This document shows positions 52,693 through 60,906 of a stretch of DNA of 64,000 bases, one piece after another; the stretch's first letter is position 1, and every line of letters starts with the position of its first letter. Both the position numbers and the translations under genes were made by a program. A model generated the notes under the pieces. The model saw only the letters and a program-made list of their open reading frames with translations. It was not told the DNA's origin and did no database searches. The stretch is from Caballeronia concitans (GTDB taxonomy: Bacteria; Pseudomonadota; Gammaproteobacteria; Burkholderiales; Burkholderiaceae): positions 372,001 to 436,000 of the forward strand of contig NZ_FCNV02000002.1 of assembly GCF_001544615.1 (NCBI RefSeq), given 5' to 3'.

Positions 52693-52698
52693 TCGAAC

Positions 52699-54030
52699 AT
52701 GGACGCATCGACCAAAGCGCCGTTCGCTGCTGCAACATGGCCGCACTGGCCGCGCACGCTTTTCGCGCGGCTCGCGTTGATTCTGCTGATCGGGCTCGCG
52801 CTCGCACAAGCGGCCGCGTTCTGGCTCACGATGACCGAGCGCGATCAAAGCATGACCAACGTGATGACGGGCTATGTCGAACGCGAAGTGGCAAGCTCCG
52901 TCGCGCTGCTCGATCATCTGCCGCCCGACGAGCGCGCCGCGTGGCTGCCACGGCTCGCGCGGCGCAGCTATGCGTTCATGCTGGGCCCCGGCGTGAGCGG
53001 CGCCCCGCCCGATGCCGCGTTATCGGAGCGCTTCGCGCAGTCCATCGCGGAAGGCATCGGCAAGCGCTATCCGCTGACGGTGAACACGGTGCCCGGCCAT
53101 GCAGAGCGCTTTCAGGTGCACTTGCGCCTGAGCGACGGCTCGCCGCTCACCATCGACATGCGGCCCATGCAGGGCACGCCTGTATCCGGCTGGCTGCCGT
53201 TCGTGCTCGCGCTGCAACTCGCGGTGATCGTCGCGTGTTGCTGGATCGCGGTGCGGCTCGCGACGCGCCCGCTCGCACAACTCGCTCACGCCGCCGATAC
53301 GCTCGGCCCCGATCTCAAGGGTCAGCGTTTGCCCGAGCAAGGTCCGGAAGAAGTCGTGCGCGCGGCGAAGGCGTTTAATGCGATGCAGGACCGCGTCGCG
53401 ATGTACATGACGCAGCGCATGCAGATACTCGCCGCCATCACGCACGATCTGCAAACGCCCATCACGCGCATGCGCCTGCGCGTCGACGTAATGGACGACG
53501 ACGCGACCGGCGCGAAACTGCAGCAGGATTTGCAGGAGATGGAAACGCTCGTCAAGGAAGGCGTGACCTACGCGCGCACGCTGCACGGCACGCAGGAAGC
53601 GGCGGTGCGCATCGATCCGGATGCGCTCATCGAAAGCATCGTCGATGATTACCACGACGCGCGCAAGGAGGTGTCGCTCGAAGGGCGCATCGGGCATGCG
53701 CTCGTCACGCGTCCGCAGGCGTTGCGGCGCATCGTCGGCAATCTCGTCGACAATGCGCTGAAGTTCGCGGGCGCTGCCGAGATTCACGTCGAAGCCCTGC
53801 CCGATGGCCGCGCGCGCGTCTCCGTGATGGATCGCGGCCCCGGCATTCCCGACGAATCGCTCGAAGCGGTATTCGAGCCGTTCGTCAGGCTCGAAGGCTC
53901 GCGCAACAGAAGCACGGGCGGCACGGGTCTGGGGCTTGCCATCGCGCGTCAGCTTGCGCGCGCGATGGATGCGAGCCTGACTTTGCATCACCGCGAAGAC
54001 GGCGGCCTCGAAGCGCGGCTCGTGCTGTAA
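52699..54030 (+). CDS. Sensor histidine kinase, partner of the OmpR-family regulator
   Basis: 443 residues. Membrane helix 1 at about 20-45 (LFARLALILLIGLALAQAAAFWL), a periplasmic sensor of about 120 residues, helix 2 at about 165-190 (WLPFVLALQLAVIVACCWIAV), HAMP, HisKA with AAITHDLQTPITRMRLR, and HATPase with NLVDNALKFAG, DRGPGIPDESLEAVFEPF and GTGLGLAIARQLA. The signal is unknown; the flanking thiol-redox genes suggest envelope oxidative stress. It converges directly on the dipZ-like gene, with stop codons next to each other. Confidence 0.92.
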   Translation: MDASTKAPFAAATWPHWPRTLFARLALILLIGLALAQAAAFWLTMTERDQSMTNVMTGYVEREVASSVALLDHLPPDERAAWLPRLARRSYAFMLGPGVSGAPPDAALSERFAQSIAEGIGKRYPLTVNTVPGHAERFQVHLRLSDGSPLTIDMRPMQGTPVSGWLPFVLALQLAVIVACCWIAVRLATRPLAQLAHAADTLGPDLKGQRLPEQGPEEVVRAAKAFNAMQDRVAMYMTQRMQILAAITHDLQTPITRMRLRVDVMDDDATGAKLQQDLQEMETLVKEGVTYARTLHGTQEAAVRIDPDALIESIVDDYHDARKEVSLEGRIGHALVTRPQALRRIVGNLVDNALKFAGAAEIHVEALPDGRARVSVMDRGPGIPDESLEAVFEPFVRLEGSRNRSTGGTGLGLAIARQLARAMDASLTLHHREDGGLEARLVL

Positions 54031-55779
54031 TCAGCCGAACGTGAAGGCGTAGGCGCGCGCGCCCGCATCGAGGAACTCGATCTCGAACGTGCGATCGTCG
54101 ACCGGCCCGCTCTGCCGTACCAGCTGATAGAGACGCGCGGCGGTCACGACGCCGTTGCCGTCGGCATCGATATCCGCACCGTGCGATGCGCCCGGCGGCT
54201 TGCCATCGATCGTGATGCGGATGCAAACCGGCTTGCCGTCGTCGGCGGGCGCGAGCACGAGATGCAGGTCGCGCGCATGAAAGCGATAGGCAAGACGCGC
54301 ATGCGAAGCGCTTGCCACGGCCGCTTCCGTGCGTACGTTCCATTGCCCGCCGATGCCCCAGTCGTTCAAGGCAAGACGCTGCGGCAGCGTATAAGCAGTG
54401 GACGCATCGCGGATCACGCGCTGCTCCGGCGTTGCACCTTGCGACTCGCCATAACCCAGATACGTTTCGTTCGATTCGAGATGCGCAGGATCGGCGGCCA
54501 CTTGTGTACCGCTTGGCTTTGCCGGCTCATCGCCGCTTGGCTGTGTCATTTCGTTCGTTTTCCCAAGCAATTGCCGAATCGAGCGTTCGGCGTCGTCATA
54601 ATTGCCTTCTCCGAAATGGTGATAGCGCACGCGCCCTTCTGCATCGACGATATAGAAAGCCGGCCAATAGCGATTGCCGAACGCTTGCCAGATGCGGTAG
54701 TCGTTATCCACGGCCACGGGATACGACACGTTCAGATCGCGCAACGCGCGCTTCACGTTGGCCGTGTCGTGCTCGAAACCGAACTCCGGTGTATGCACGC
54801 CGAGCACAACGAGGCCGTCATTGCCGTATCGCTGCGCCCACGTCTTCAGATACGGCAACGTGCGCAGGCAATTGATGCACGAGTACGTCCAGAAGTTCAC
54901 GACCACGACCTTGCCGCGCAATGCATCGCGCGAAAGCGGCGGTGAATTGAGCCATTGCGTTGCGCCATCGAGCGCCGGGAGCGTGCCTTCAACCGGCAGC
55001 GGCGGCGGCATCGGCGTCGAAGCGCGAACGATGTGCGGCTTCTGCTTCTCGTCGCGTGCGGACAGCAAGCCGACGAGCCTGCTCTCGATGCCATCCGTCG
55101 ATACGCCTTTCACGAGTGCGAGCACGCGCGTATCCGCACCCGCTGCGATGGTCGCGACGCTCAGCAGCACGAGCGCGCCCATCGCGCGGCGCACGTGTTC
55201 GCCCAAGCCCGACGAACGCTTGAGCGCGTCGAGCGCACGCTTGCCGAGCGACGATGCCACCGCGAGCGCGAACGCTGCGCCCGCCGCATAGGCGGCGAGT
55301 GCGGCGCCGGTTTTCCACGTTGCGCCATCGAGCGCCGCGCCCGAGAGAATCGCGCCGAGAATGGGACCCGCACACGGCGCCCACAGCAGCCCCGTCGCGG
55401 CGCCGAGCAGCAGCGAAGGCACGATACTTCGCGATGCGTCCTGCGCCTGCGATCGCGCGATGAGCCTGTCCGCAAGCGCCGAAAGCGGACGCGTGATGCG
55501 CGTCGCCACGGCGGGCAGCATGAGCGATGCACCGAAGAGCGCGAGCATCGCGAGGGCGATCCATCGGCCATACTGGTTGAACTGCGCCGCACCCGCGAGA
55601 CCCGCCGCGCCGAGGCTGGTTACGAGCGCGAACGTGCCGGCGAGACCGGCAAGGAGCGGCAGACGATCGGTCAGAAAAGGCCGGTCCGAACGCGCGAATA
55701 TGAACGGAACGACGGGCAGAATGCACGGGCTGAGAATGGTGAATGCGCCGCCAAGCAACGCAATGACGATGAGCAGCAT
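54031..55779 (-). CDS. DipZ-like protein: CcdA-type transporter fused to a thioredoxin domain
   Basis: 582 residues. The ATG at 55,779 has GGAGG five bases upstream; a GTG four codons earlier lies within that site. N-terminal DsbD/CcdA-like membrane domain (residues about 1-225) with the paired cysteines GAFTILSPCILPVVPF and GLLWAPCAGPILG. A thioredoxin-like domain follows (about 270-410), active site FWTYSCINCLRTLPYLKTW (CINC). The C-terminal domain (about 440-582) is beta-rich as in mycobacterial DipZ (GNETYLGYGES-like, DLHLVLAP). It should carry reducing power across the inner membrane to periplasmic thiols. Divergent from the smaller thioredoxin-like gene. Confidence 0.88.
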   Translation of the reverse strand: MLLIVIALLGGAFTILSPCILPVVPFIFARSDRPFLTDRLPLLAGLAGTFALVTSLGAAGLAGAAQFNQYGRWIALAMLALFGASLMLPAVATRITRPLSALADRLIARSQAQDASRSIVPSLLLGAATGLLWAPCAGPILGAILSGAALDGATWKTGAALAAYAAGAAFALAVASSLGKRALDALKRSSGLGEHVRRAMGALVLLSVATIAAGADTRVLALVKGVSTDGIESRLVGLLSARDEKQKPHIVRASTPMPPPLPVEGTLPALDGATQWLNSPPLSRDALRGKVVVVNFWTYSCINCLRTLPYLKTWAQRYGNDGLVVLGVHTPEFGFEHDTANVKRALRDLNVSYPVAVDNDYRIWQAFGNRYWPAFYIVDAEGRVRYHHFGEGNYDDAERSIRQLLGKTNEMTQPSGDEPAKPSGTQVAADPAHLESNETYLGYGESQGATPEQRVIRDASTAYTLPQRLALNDWGIGGQWNVRTEAAVASASHARLAYRFHARDLHLVLAPADDGKPVCIRITIDGKPPGASHGADIDADGNGVVTAARLYQLVRQSGPVDDRTFEIEFLDAGARAYAFTFG

Positions 55780-55826
55780 GAGAGCCTCCACGCGAATGAA
55801 CGATGGCGCTTATTTCAAGGCTCGCA

Positions 55827-55936
55827 TGTATCGCGCGGATGTCCGGTTTGCCGTGTTCTGTATCGCAATGTATCCGGCGTGTACCGTGACACACGGCGAT
55901 GCGATCGCCCGCATCACCCGACATAGAGTGGATACA
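55827..55936. promoter_or_regulatory. TGTATC repeat cluster between the dipZ-like and thioredoxin-like genes
   Basis: Copies: TGTATCG at 55,827-55,833, TGTATCG at 55,859-55,865, TGTATCC at 55,869-55,875 (10 bp after the previous one) and its complement GGATACA at 55,930-55,936. The close pair reads TGTATCGCAATGTATCCG, nearly the same as the pair upstream of the DUF4148 gene. It lies in a 204-bp divergent promoter region. Confidence 0.7.
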
Positions 55937-55983
55937 AGGGCGCGCTTCAATGCGTTCGAACATCCATCATCGAGGAGGTCATC

Positions 55984-56541
55984 ATGTTCGGTCGTCTCAG
56001 GATCGCAGCCGTCGCAGTGGGCATAGCGGCTACCGCTGCAGTCGCGGCGTTCGCATCGGGCAGCGTCTCGGCGCTCGCGCCCGCGGCTATCGCAGTCGGT
56101 GCGGATGCGCCTGATTTTCAGGGCATCGACAACTGGTTCAACAGTGCGCCGCTCGAATTAAGCAAGTTGCGCGGCAAGGTCGTGCTCGTCGATTTCTGGA
56201 CCTTCGACTGCATCAACTGTGCGCACACGCTTCCGTATATCAAGGAGTGGAACGCGCGTTATCGCGACAAGGGGCTCGTCGTGGTCGGCGTGCATTCGCC
56301 GGAATTCGCATTCGAGCGCGATACGGGTAATCTCAAGCAGGCGATTGCGCGCAACGGCATTACTTATGCAGTCGCTCAAGACAACCGCTTCGCGACATGG
56401 CGCGCCTATGGCAATCAATATTGGCCCGCGCTTTATTTGATCGATCAGAACGGCAAGCTGGTCTATAGCCACTTCGGCGAAGGTCAGTATGCGCAGACCG
56501 AGCAGAAGATTCGTGGGCTGCTAGCGCTCGATGCCAAGTGA
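55984..56541 (+). CDS. Periplasmic thioredoxin-like (TlpA/DipZ-type) protein
   Basis: 185 residues with a signal peptide (AAVAVGIAATAAVAAFASGSVSA). Thioredoxin fold with active site DFWTFDCINCAHTLPYIKEW (CINC) and the cis-Pro strand QYWPALYLID. It is strikingly like the thioredoxin domain of the divergent DipZ-like protein (GVHSPEFAFERDT versus GVHTPEFGFEHDT; YSHFGEGQY versus YHHFGEGNY), so one may have arisen from the other by duplication. It is probably reduced by the DipZ-like protein. GAGGAGG precedes the ATG. Confidence 0.88.
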   Translation: MFGRLRIAAVAVGIAATAAVAAFASGSVSALAPAAIAVGADAPDFQGIDNWFNSAPLELSKLRGKVVLVDFWTFDCINCAHTLPYIKEWNARYRDKGLVVVGVHSPEFAFERDTGNLKQAIARNGITYAVAQDNRFATWRAYGNQYWPALYLIDQNGKLVYSHFGEGQYAQTEQKIRGLLALDAK

Positions 56542-56665
56542 CGCAAGCGCGAGACTGCATCGCATCCTTCTTGCTTCTGACGATTCGCGTCGCGCGCATG
56601 CAACCGCATACGGCGACGGATCCTAGCGAATCATCAGCCGGATTCACTCGGGCCAAGGAGGAGCG

Positions 56666-57688
56666 ATGTACCGCACCGCAGTCACATCCCACATTCGTTC
56701 TGCAATTCTTGCTGCACTGATTGCAGTGCTTACCGCATGCGGCGGAGGAAGCGATTCGAACACCAGCAACCCGTCCGCGCCTGCGGGCGGTGTCCATCTG
56801 CAAGTCGTGGCGTTCGGCGACAGCCTCTCGGATGCGGGAACGTATGCGCCGATCGCGAGCGTGGTCGGCGGCGGGCGCTTCACCACGAATCCCGGCCAGG
56901 TATGGGCGCAGGACGTGGCACAGTATTACGGCGATACGCTGACGCCCGCCTACACCATCGACATCGGGCACGAACTGCACGCGCAAGGCGGATTCGATTA
57001 TGCGCAAGGCGGCTCCACGGTCGCGACGCCCGCTAATCAGTATCAGTTTTTGACCGACGTGATCGGCAACATTCAGATGCCCGTTACGCAGCAGCTTTCA
57101 AACTATCTCGGCACGCATGGCAGCTTCAACGCGAATCAGTTGGTGCTGGTCTGGGCAGGCTCGAATGACGTGCTTCGCGCGGGCAGCCCGCCCGCGGCCA
57201 ACACGACCGTCCAGGCGGCCGCCACGACACTCGCTCAACTCGTCGCGCAGATCGTGCAGAACGGGGCGACGCATGTGGTGGTGGTCAATCTGCCGAACAT
57301 CGGCATATCGCCTCAGGGCCTCAAAACGCCCGATGGCGGCGCGAACTACACACAGCTTTCGCAACTCTTCAACGCGACGCTGAACGCTGCCCTTCAAACC
57401 AATGGCGTGCAGGGCAAAGTCGTTGTCGTCGATTCATACACATGGACGACGCAGACCATCGCGAACTATCAGGCCAATGGCTTCGTGGTCTCGAACACCG
57501 GCCAGGCGTGCGACCCGTCGAAAACGCCCCGCGATACGGCGCTGCTGTGTTCCCCCGCGACATACACCGCGTCGAACGCGGATCAGACTTACATGTTCGC
57601 CGATGAATTGCATCCGACCACGCGCATGCACGCGCTCTTTGCGCAATACGTCGAGCAGCAGATTGCCGCGAGCGGGCTTGGGCATTGA
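56666..57688 (+). CDS. GDSL/SGNH-family lipase or esterase, lipoprotein
   Basis: 340 residues. Signal peptide with lipobox LIAVLTAC at residues about 18-25 and a Gly/Ser-rich linker. SGNH blocks: AFGDSLSDAGTY (nucleophile Ser), YAQGGSTV (Gly), WAGSNDVLR (Asn) and MFADELHPTTRMH (Asp and His). Family members hydrolyse ester bonds in lipids or acylated polysaccharides; this one would sit in the outer membrane or face the periplasm. GGAGG lies about seven bases before the ATG. Confidence 0.9.
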   Translation: MYRTAVTSHIRSAILAALIAVLTACGGGSDSNTSNPSAPAGGVHLQVVAFGDSLSDAGTYAPIASVVGGGRFTTNPGQVWAQDVAQYYGDTLTPAYTIDIGHELHAQGGFDYAQGGSTVATPANQYQFLTDVIGNIQMPVTQQLSNYLGTHGSFNANQLVLVWAGSNDVLRAGSPPAANTTVQAAATTLAQLVAQIVQNGATHVVVVNLPNIGISPQGLKTPDGGANYTQLSQLFNATLNAALQTNGVQGKVVVVDSYTWTTQTIANYQANGFVVSNTGQACDPSKTPRDTALLCSPATYTASNADQTYMFADELHPTTRMHALFAQYVEQQIAASGLGH

Positions 57689-57719
57689 ATGCCGGTTGAA
57701 TGAGACGGCGCGCGAACGA

Positions 57720-57977
57720 TCAGGCGCGCGAGTCCGAATCGCGCGGCACGTCGTTCGCGACAGCGGATTTCGAACGCGTAAGCGCAAGCAGGCTTTGCTG
57801 CAGGCAATAGAGAACGAGCCGCGATTGTTCTGTTCCCCTTCCCGATTTCGCTTGTCTGGCGAGGCGCTCGCTTTGCGCCTCGATCATCCGATGGCAGTCT
57901 TCGATGCGGACATCGACACATTCCATTCGTGACGTTGAGTGCATTTCGCGCGGTCCGACACGCGGGGAATTCGACAT
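57720..57977 (-). CDS. Possible small helical protein (hypothetical)
   Basis: 85 residues if started at MSNSPRVGPREM. The likely core is CVDVRIEDCHRMIEAQSERL followed by ARQAKSGR and RLVLYCLQQSLLALTRSK, an amphipathic two-helix pattern that looks like real protein rather than a chance frame. Internal ATGs at about 57,944 and 57,926 are alternatives, and none has a strong ribosome site. Function unknown. Confidence 0.4.
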   Translation of the reverse strand: MSNSPRVGPREMHSTSRMECVDVRIEDCHRMIEAQSERLARQAKSGRGTEQSRLVLYCLQQSLLALTRSKSAVANDVPRDSDSRA

Positions 57978-58114
57978 GCGGTGCTCGTGTAAGTGACGAC
58001 ACGCGCCAGGTCCAGCGCATTCCTCAGAATTCAGGCCTAGGTCCATATTAGCGCGCTTTTGTATCTTCTTCAGAAGCAGGTGTCGAGCGCGCCATTCATC
58101 CGCACTTTTCTCCG

Positions 58115-58139
58115 CCTTGCATGTGTATTAAATGCAAGG
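58115..58139. promoter_or_regulatory. Inverted repeat upstream of the GntR gene
   Basis: CCTTGCAT and ATGCAAGG are separated by nine A+T-rich bases (GTGTATTAA). It could be an operator for a dimeric regulator or a leader hairpin. It lies about 115 bp before the regulator start. Confidence 0.4.
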
Positions 58140-58253
58140 AATGCGTTACACAATGAAAGCAACTCCGCAGTAACTGTCCAACTTACTTCCAGCGTCGAAT
58201 GCCTTTTATCTCGACTTATTGGCGACACGTCTTCCTTTGCTAAGCTGTCCGCC

Positions 58254-59018
58254 ATGCCCGATATCAAGCTGACGCGTCCTCTCGACGACACCCCCGCTCT
58301 TTCTCGAGCCGACCGCGTCTATTACGCCCTGCGCGACGAAATCTTCGACATGCAGCTCTTGCCCGGCGACCGTCTCACGGAAGGCGCGATCGCCGAGCGC
58401 TTCGCCGTCTCGCGCACGCCCGCGCGCGAAGCGCTGCAACGCCTGCAAAGCGATGGCCTGATGCGCGGCTACGTGCGCGGCGGCTGGGAAGTTGCGCCCA
58501 TCGACAACAAGCGCTTCGACGATCTCTATGAAATGCGCCAGATGATCGAGACCTTCGCCGTGCGCAAGCTCTGCGACGAAGCGGCTCAATCGGTCGAACT
58601 GCATCTGCTGCTCGACGCGCTCGACCGCGTGTGGAAGGTTCGGCGCGCGCAACGCATTACCGATGGCGGCACGCTCGTCGGACTCGATGAAGCCCTGCAT
58701 CACGCGCTCGTCGCCGCTGCCGGCAACGACGAACTCACCGCGACCATGCAGCGCGTGACGGACCGCATCCGCGTGGTGCGGCGGCTCGATCTCGTACAGG
58801 GCGACGGCATCGCCGATACCTACGACGAACACGCCGCGATTCTCGATGCCATTCGCGCCGGCGATGCAACGACGAGCGTTCGACTCGTCTCGCAGCACAT
58901 AGGCGGAAGCCAGTCGAGCGTGCGCGGCCTCACGATGCAACGCCTTCTCGCCGCGCGCACCGAAACGGGGCCGGACGTCAGCGGCCACGCACCGGCAAGG
59001 CTTCGGCGCACCATCTGA
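58254..59018 (+). CDS. FCD-domain GntR-family transcriptional regulator
   Basis: 254 residues from MPDIKLTRPLDDTPAL. The winged helix is at about residues 20-85 (LLPGDRLTEGAIAERFAVSRTPAREALQRLQSDGLM). The FCD domain carries RQMIETFAVRKL, LDEALHHALVAAAGN and the metal-binding DEHAAILDAIRAGDATTSVRLVSQHI. It precedes the gamma-glutamyltransferase-family and MFS genes in the same orientation by 134 bp and probably controls them through TTGTATACAA. Confidence 0.88.
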   Translation: MPDIKLTRPLDDTPALSRADRVYYALRDEIFDMQLLPGDRLTEGAIAERFAVSRTPAREALQRLQSDGLMRGYVRGGWEVAPIDNKRFDDLYEMRQMIETFAVRKLCDEAAQSVELHLLLDALDRVWKVRRAQRITDGGTLVGLDEALHHALVAAAGNDELTATMQRVTDRIRVVRRLDLVQGDGIADTYDEHAAILDAIRAGDATTSVRLVSQHIGGSQSSVRGLTMQRLLAARTETGPDVSGHAPARLRRTI

Positions 59019-59133
59019 CGGCGTGTTCGGCGCGCTTGCATTCATCCATCATGCATCGCTGAAAGCCTTATCCAACAAGGCCGCTCAGGGTTTTTACCAA
59101 CGCATGGCACGGATCTGGCATTGAGCGATTCCG

Positions 59134-59143
59134 TTGTATACAA
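59134..59143. promoter_or_regulatory. Candidate FCD-GntR operator before the GGT-family gene
   Basis: TTGTATACAA is a perfect 10-bp palindrome ending 9 bp before the start codon, overlapping the leader just ahead of the ribosome site (AAGGAAACGTC). TnGT...ACnA-type palindromes are typical FCD-GntR targets. A repressor here would block transcription or early elongation. Confidence 0.5.
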
Positions 59144-59152
59144 GGAAACGTC

Positions 59153-60796
59153 ATGCCTCTCGAAGTCACTGCAGCACACGCGCCGTTCAAGGCGAACACG
59201 TTGAACCCCACGCGCGGAATGCGCGGCATGGCGGTCGCGCCGCATGCGCTCGCGTCCCAAAGCGCGCTTGCCGTGTTGCGCGAAGGCGGCAATGCAGTCG
59301 AAGCGATGATCGCGGCGGCATCGACCATCGCGGTGGTTTATCCGCACATGAACAGCATCGGCGGCGACGGCTTCTGGCTCATCTCGCGGCCGGGGCATGC
59401 GCCCATCGGCATCGAGGCATGCGGCGCGGCCGCGATGCGCGCGGACATCGACACGTATCGCGCGCTCGGACTCGATGCGATTCCCGCGCGCGGCCCGCTC
59501 GCGGCGAACACGGTTGCGGGCACCGTCTCCGGCTGGGACTTCGCGCAGCGCTTCTCGAAGGGCGCCCTCGGCGGCAAGCTGCCCGTCGCGCGCCTGCTCG
59601 AAGACGCGATCCATTATGCGAAGCACGGCATTCCGGTGACGCGCAGCCAGGCCGAGTGCATCGCGGTCAAGCGCGGCGAACTGCAGCACGTACCGGGCTT
59701 TGCGCAGACCTTCATGCCCGATGATCGCGCGCCGCAAACGGGCGAACGCTTCGTCAACGCGCGCCTTGCCGCGACGCTGCAACAACTCGCCGATGCGGGC
59801 CTCGACGACTTCTATCGCGGCGACCTTGCGCGCAGCATCGCGCGCGACTTGTCGTCGATGGAAACGCTCATCACGCTGGAAGACCTCGAACGTCATCGCG
59901 CACGCGAACGCACGCCGCTCGAACTGAAGCACACGCTCGGCACCGTCTACAACATGCCGCCACCCACGCAAGGCCTCGTTTCGCTGCTGATTCTCGGCGT
60001 GCTCGACCGCGTGCTGAAGGACGACATGGACCCGCTCGGTCCCGAGTTCGTGCATGCGTGCGTCGAAGCGACGAAGCTCGCGTTCAAGGTTCGCGACGAG
60101 CATGTCACCGATCCGGACCACATGCGTATCGATCCGATCACGCAGCTCGATCCCGCCGCGCTCGATGCAATGGCGCAACAGGTGTCGATGTCGACGGCCG
60201 CATCGTGGGGCAAGGGACGCGGTCCCGGCGACACGGTATGGATGGGCGTGATCGATGGCGACGGCGTCGCGGTGAGCTTCATCCAGAGCATCTATCACGA
60301 GTTCGGCAGCGGCATCGTGCTGCCGCAATCGGGCATCAACTGGCAGAACCGGGGATGCAGCTTCTCGCTCGATGCGTCGTCGCTCAATCCGCTGATGCCG
60401 GGACGCCGCCCTTTCCATACGCTGAATCCCGCGCTCGCGCAGTTCGCCGATGGCCGCACGATGGTCTACGGAAACATGGGCGGCGACGGCCAGCCGCAAT
60501 CGCAAAGCGCGGTGTTCTCGCGCATCGCGCGTTTCGGCTGGAATCCGCAGGCCGCGATCGATGCGCCGCGCTGGCTGCTCGGCCGCACGTGGGGCCAATC
60601 GACCGATTCGCTCAAGCTCGAAGCGCGCTTCCCGGTTCAAACCATCGACGCGTTGCGCGCGCTCGGCCACGAAGTCGAAGTGCTCGCCGCCTACGACGAA
60701 GCGATGGGCCACGCTGGCGCAATCATTCGTCATCCTGACGGTTCCTTCGAAGCGGGTCACGATCCGCGAAGCGACGGCGCCTGTGCAGGCTTTTAG
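59153..60796 (+). CDS. Gamma-glutamyltransferase family protein
   Basis: 547 residues. Ntn-hydrolase of the GGT family. Substrate-pocket strand GGNAVEAMIAAASTIAVVYPHMNSIGG, then the auto-processing nucleophile Thr361 in GPGDTVWMGVIDGDG (in the position of the HTTHLSVVD motif), FGSGIVLPQSGINWQNRG and FHTLNPALAQFADGR. No signal peptide is seen, so it is probably cytoplasmic, unlike the periplasmic GGT. The changes around the Thr suggest a different amide substrate (for example a gamma-glutamyl or acyl-amide compound). It is followed by an MFS transporter after 110 bp. Confidence 0.82.
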   Translation: MPLEVTAAHAPFKANTLNPTRGMRGMAVAPHALASQSALAVLREGGNAVEAMIAAASTIAVVYPHMNSIGGDGFWLISRPGHAPIGIEACGAAAMRADIDTYRALGLDAIPARGPLAANTVAGTVSGWDFAQRFSKGALGGKLPVARLLEDAIHYAKHGIPVTRSQAECIAVKRGELQHVPGFAQTFMPDDRAPQTGERFVNARLAATLQQLADAGLDDFYRGDLARSIARDLSSMETLITLEDLERHRARERTPLELKHTLGTVYNMPPPTQGLVSLLILGVLDRVLKDDMDPLGPEFVHACVEATKLAFKVRDEHVTDPDHMRIDPITQLDPAALDAMAQQVSMSTAASWGKGRGPGDTVWMGVIDGDGVAVSFIQSIYHEFGSGIVLPQSGINWQNRGCSFSLDASSLNPLMPGRRPFHTLNPALAQFADGRTMVYGNMGGDGQPQSQSAVFSRIARFGWNPQAAIDAPRWLLGRTWGQSTDSLKLEARFPVQTIDALRALGHEVEVLAAYDEAMGHAGAIIRHPDGSFEAGHDPRSDGACAGF

Positions 60797-60906
60797 CGCT
60801 TAAACACCGCATCACGCATGAAGTTGCAAAGTCATCCGGTTCCGCATTCGGCGGCACCGGAGGGCGGCGCTCATCCATTTTTATCCGAATCATCCGGGGA
60901 AAGCAC

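Larger units (their letters stand above)
57689..58253. other. 565-bp region between the lipase and the GntR gene
   Basis: It holds the possible small minus-strand gene listed next and, from about 58,040 on, an A+T-richer leader with an inverted repeat (58,115-58,139) ahead of the GntR regulator. No other open frame with coding character and no RNA gene was recognised. Confidence 0.5.

Noticed and set aside
51952-54030. Idea that this two-component pair replaces KdpE for the nearby kdp genes
   Set aside because: The regulator has its own kinase 6 bp away, lies in a redox context, and its likely binding repeats (TGTATC) are absent from the kdp leader.
59042-60760. A 572-residue minus-strand frame opposite the GGT-family gene
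   Set aside because: It is antisense to a recognised enzyme and rich in Arg/Glu/Ala without any motif.
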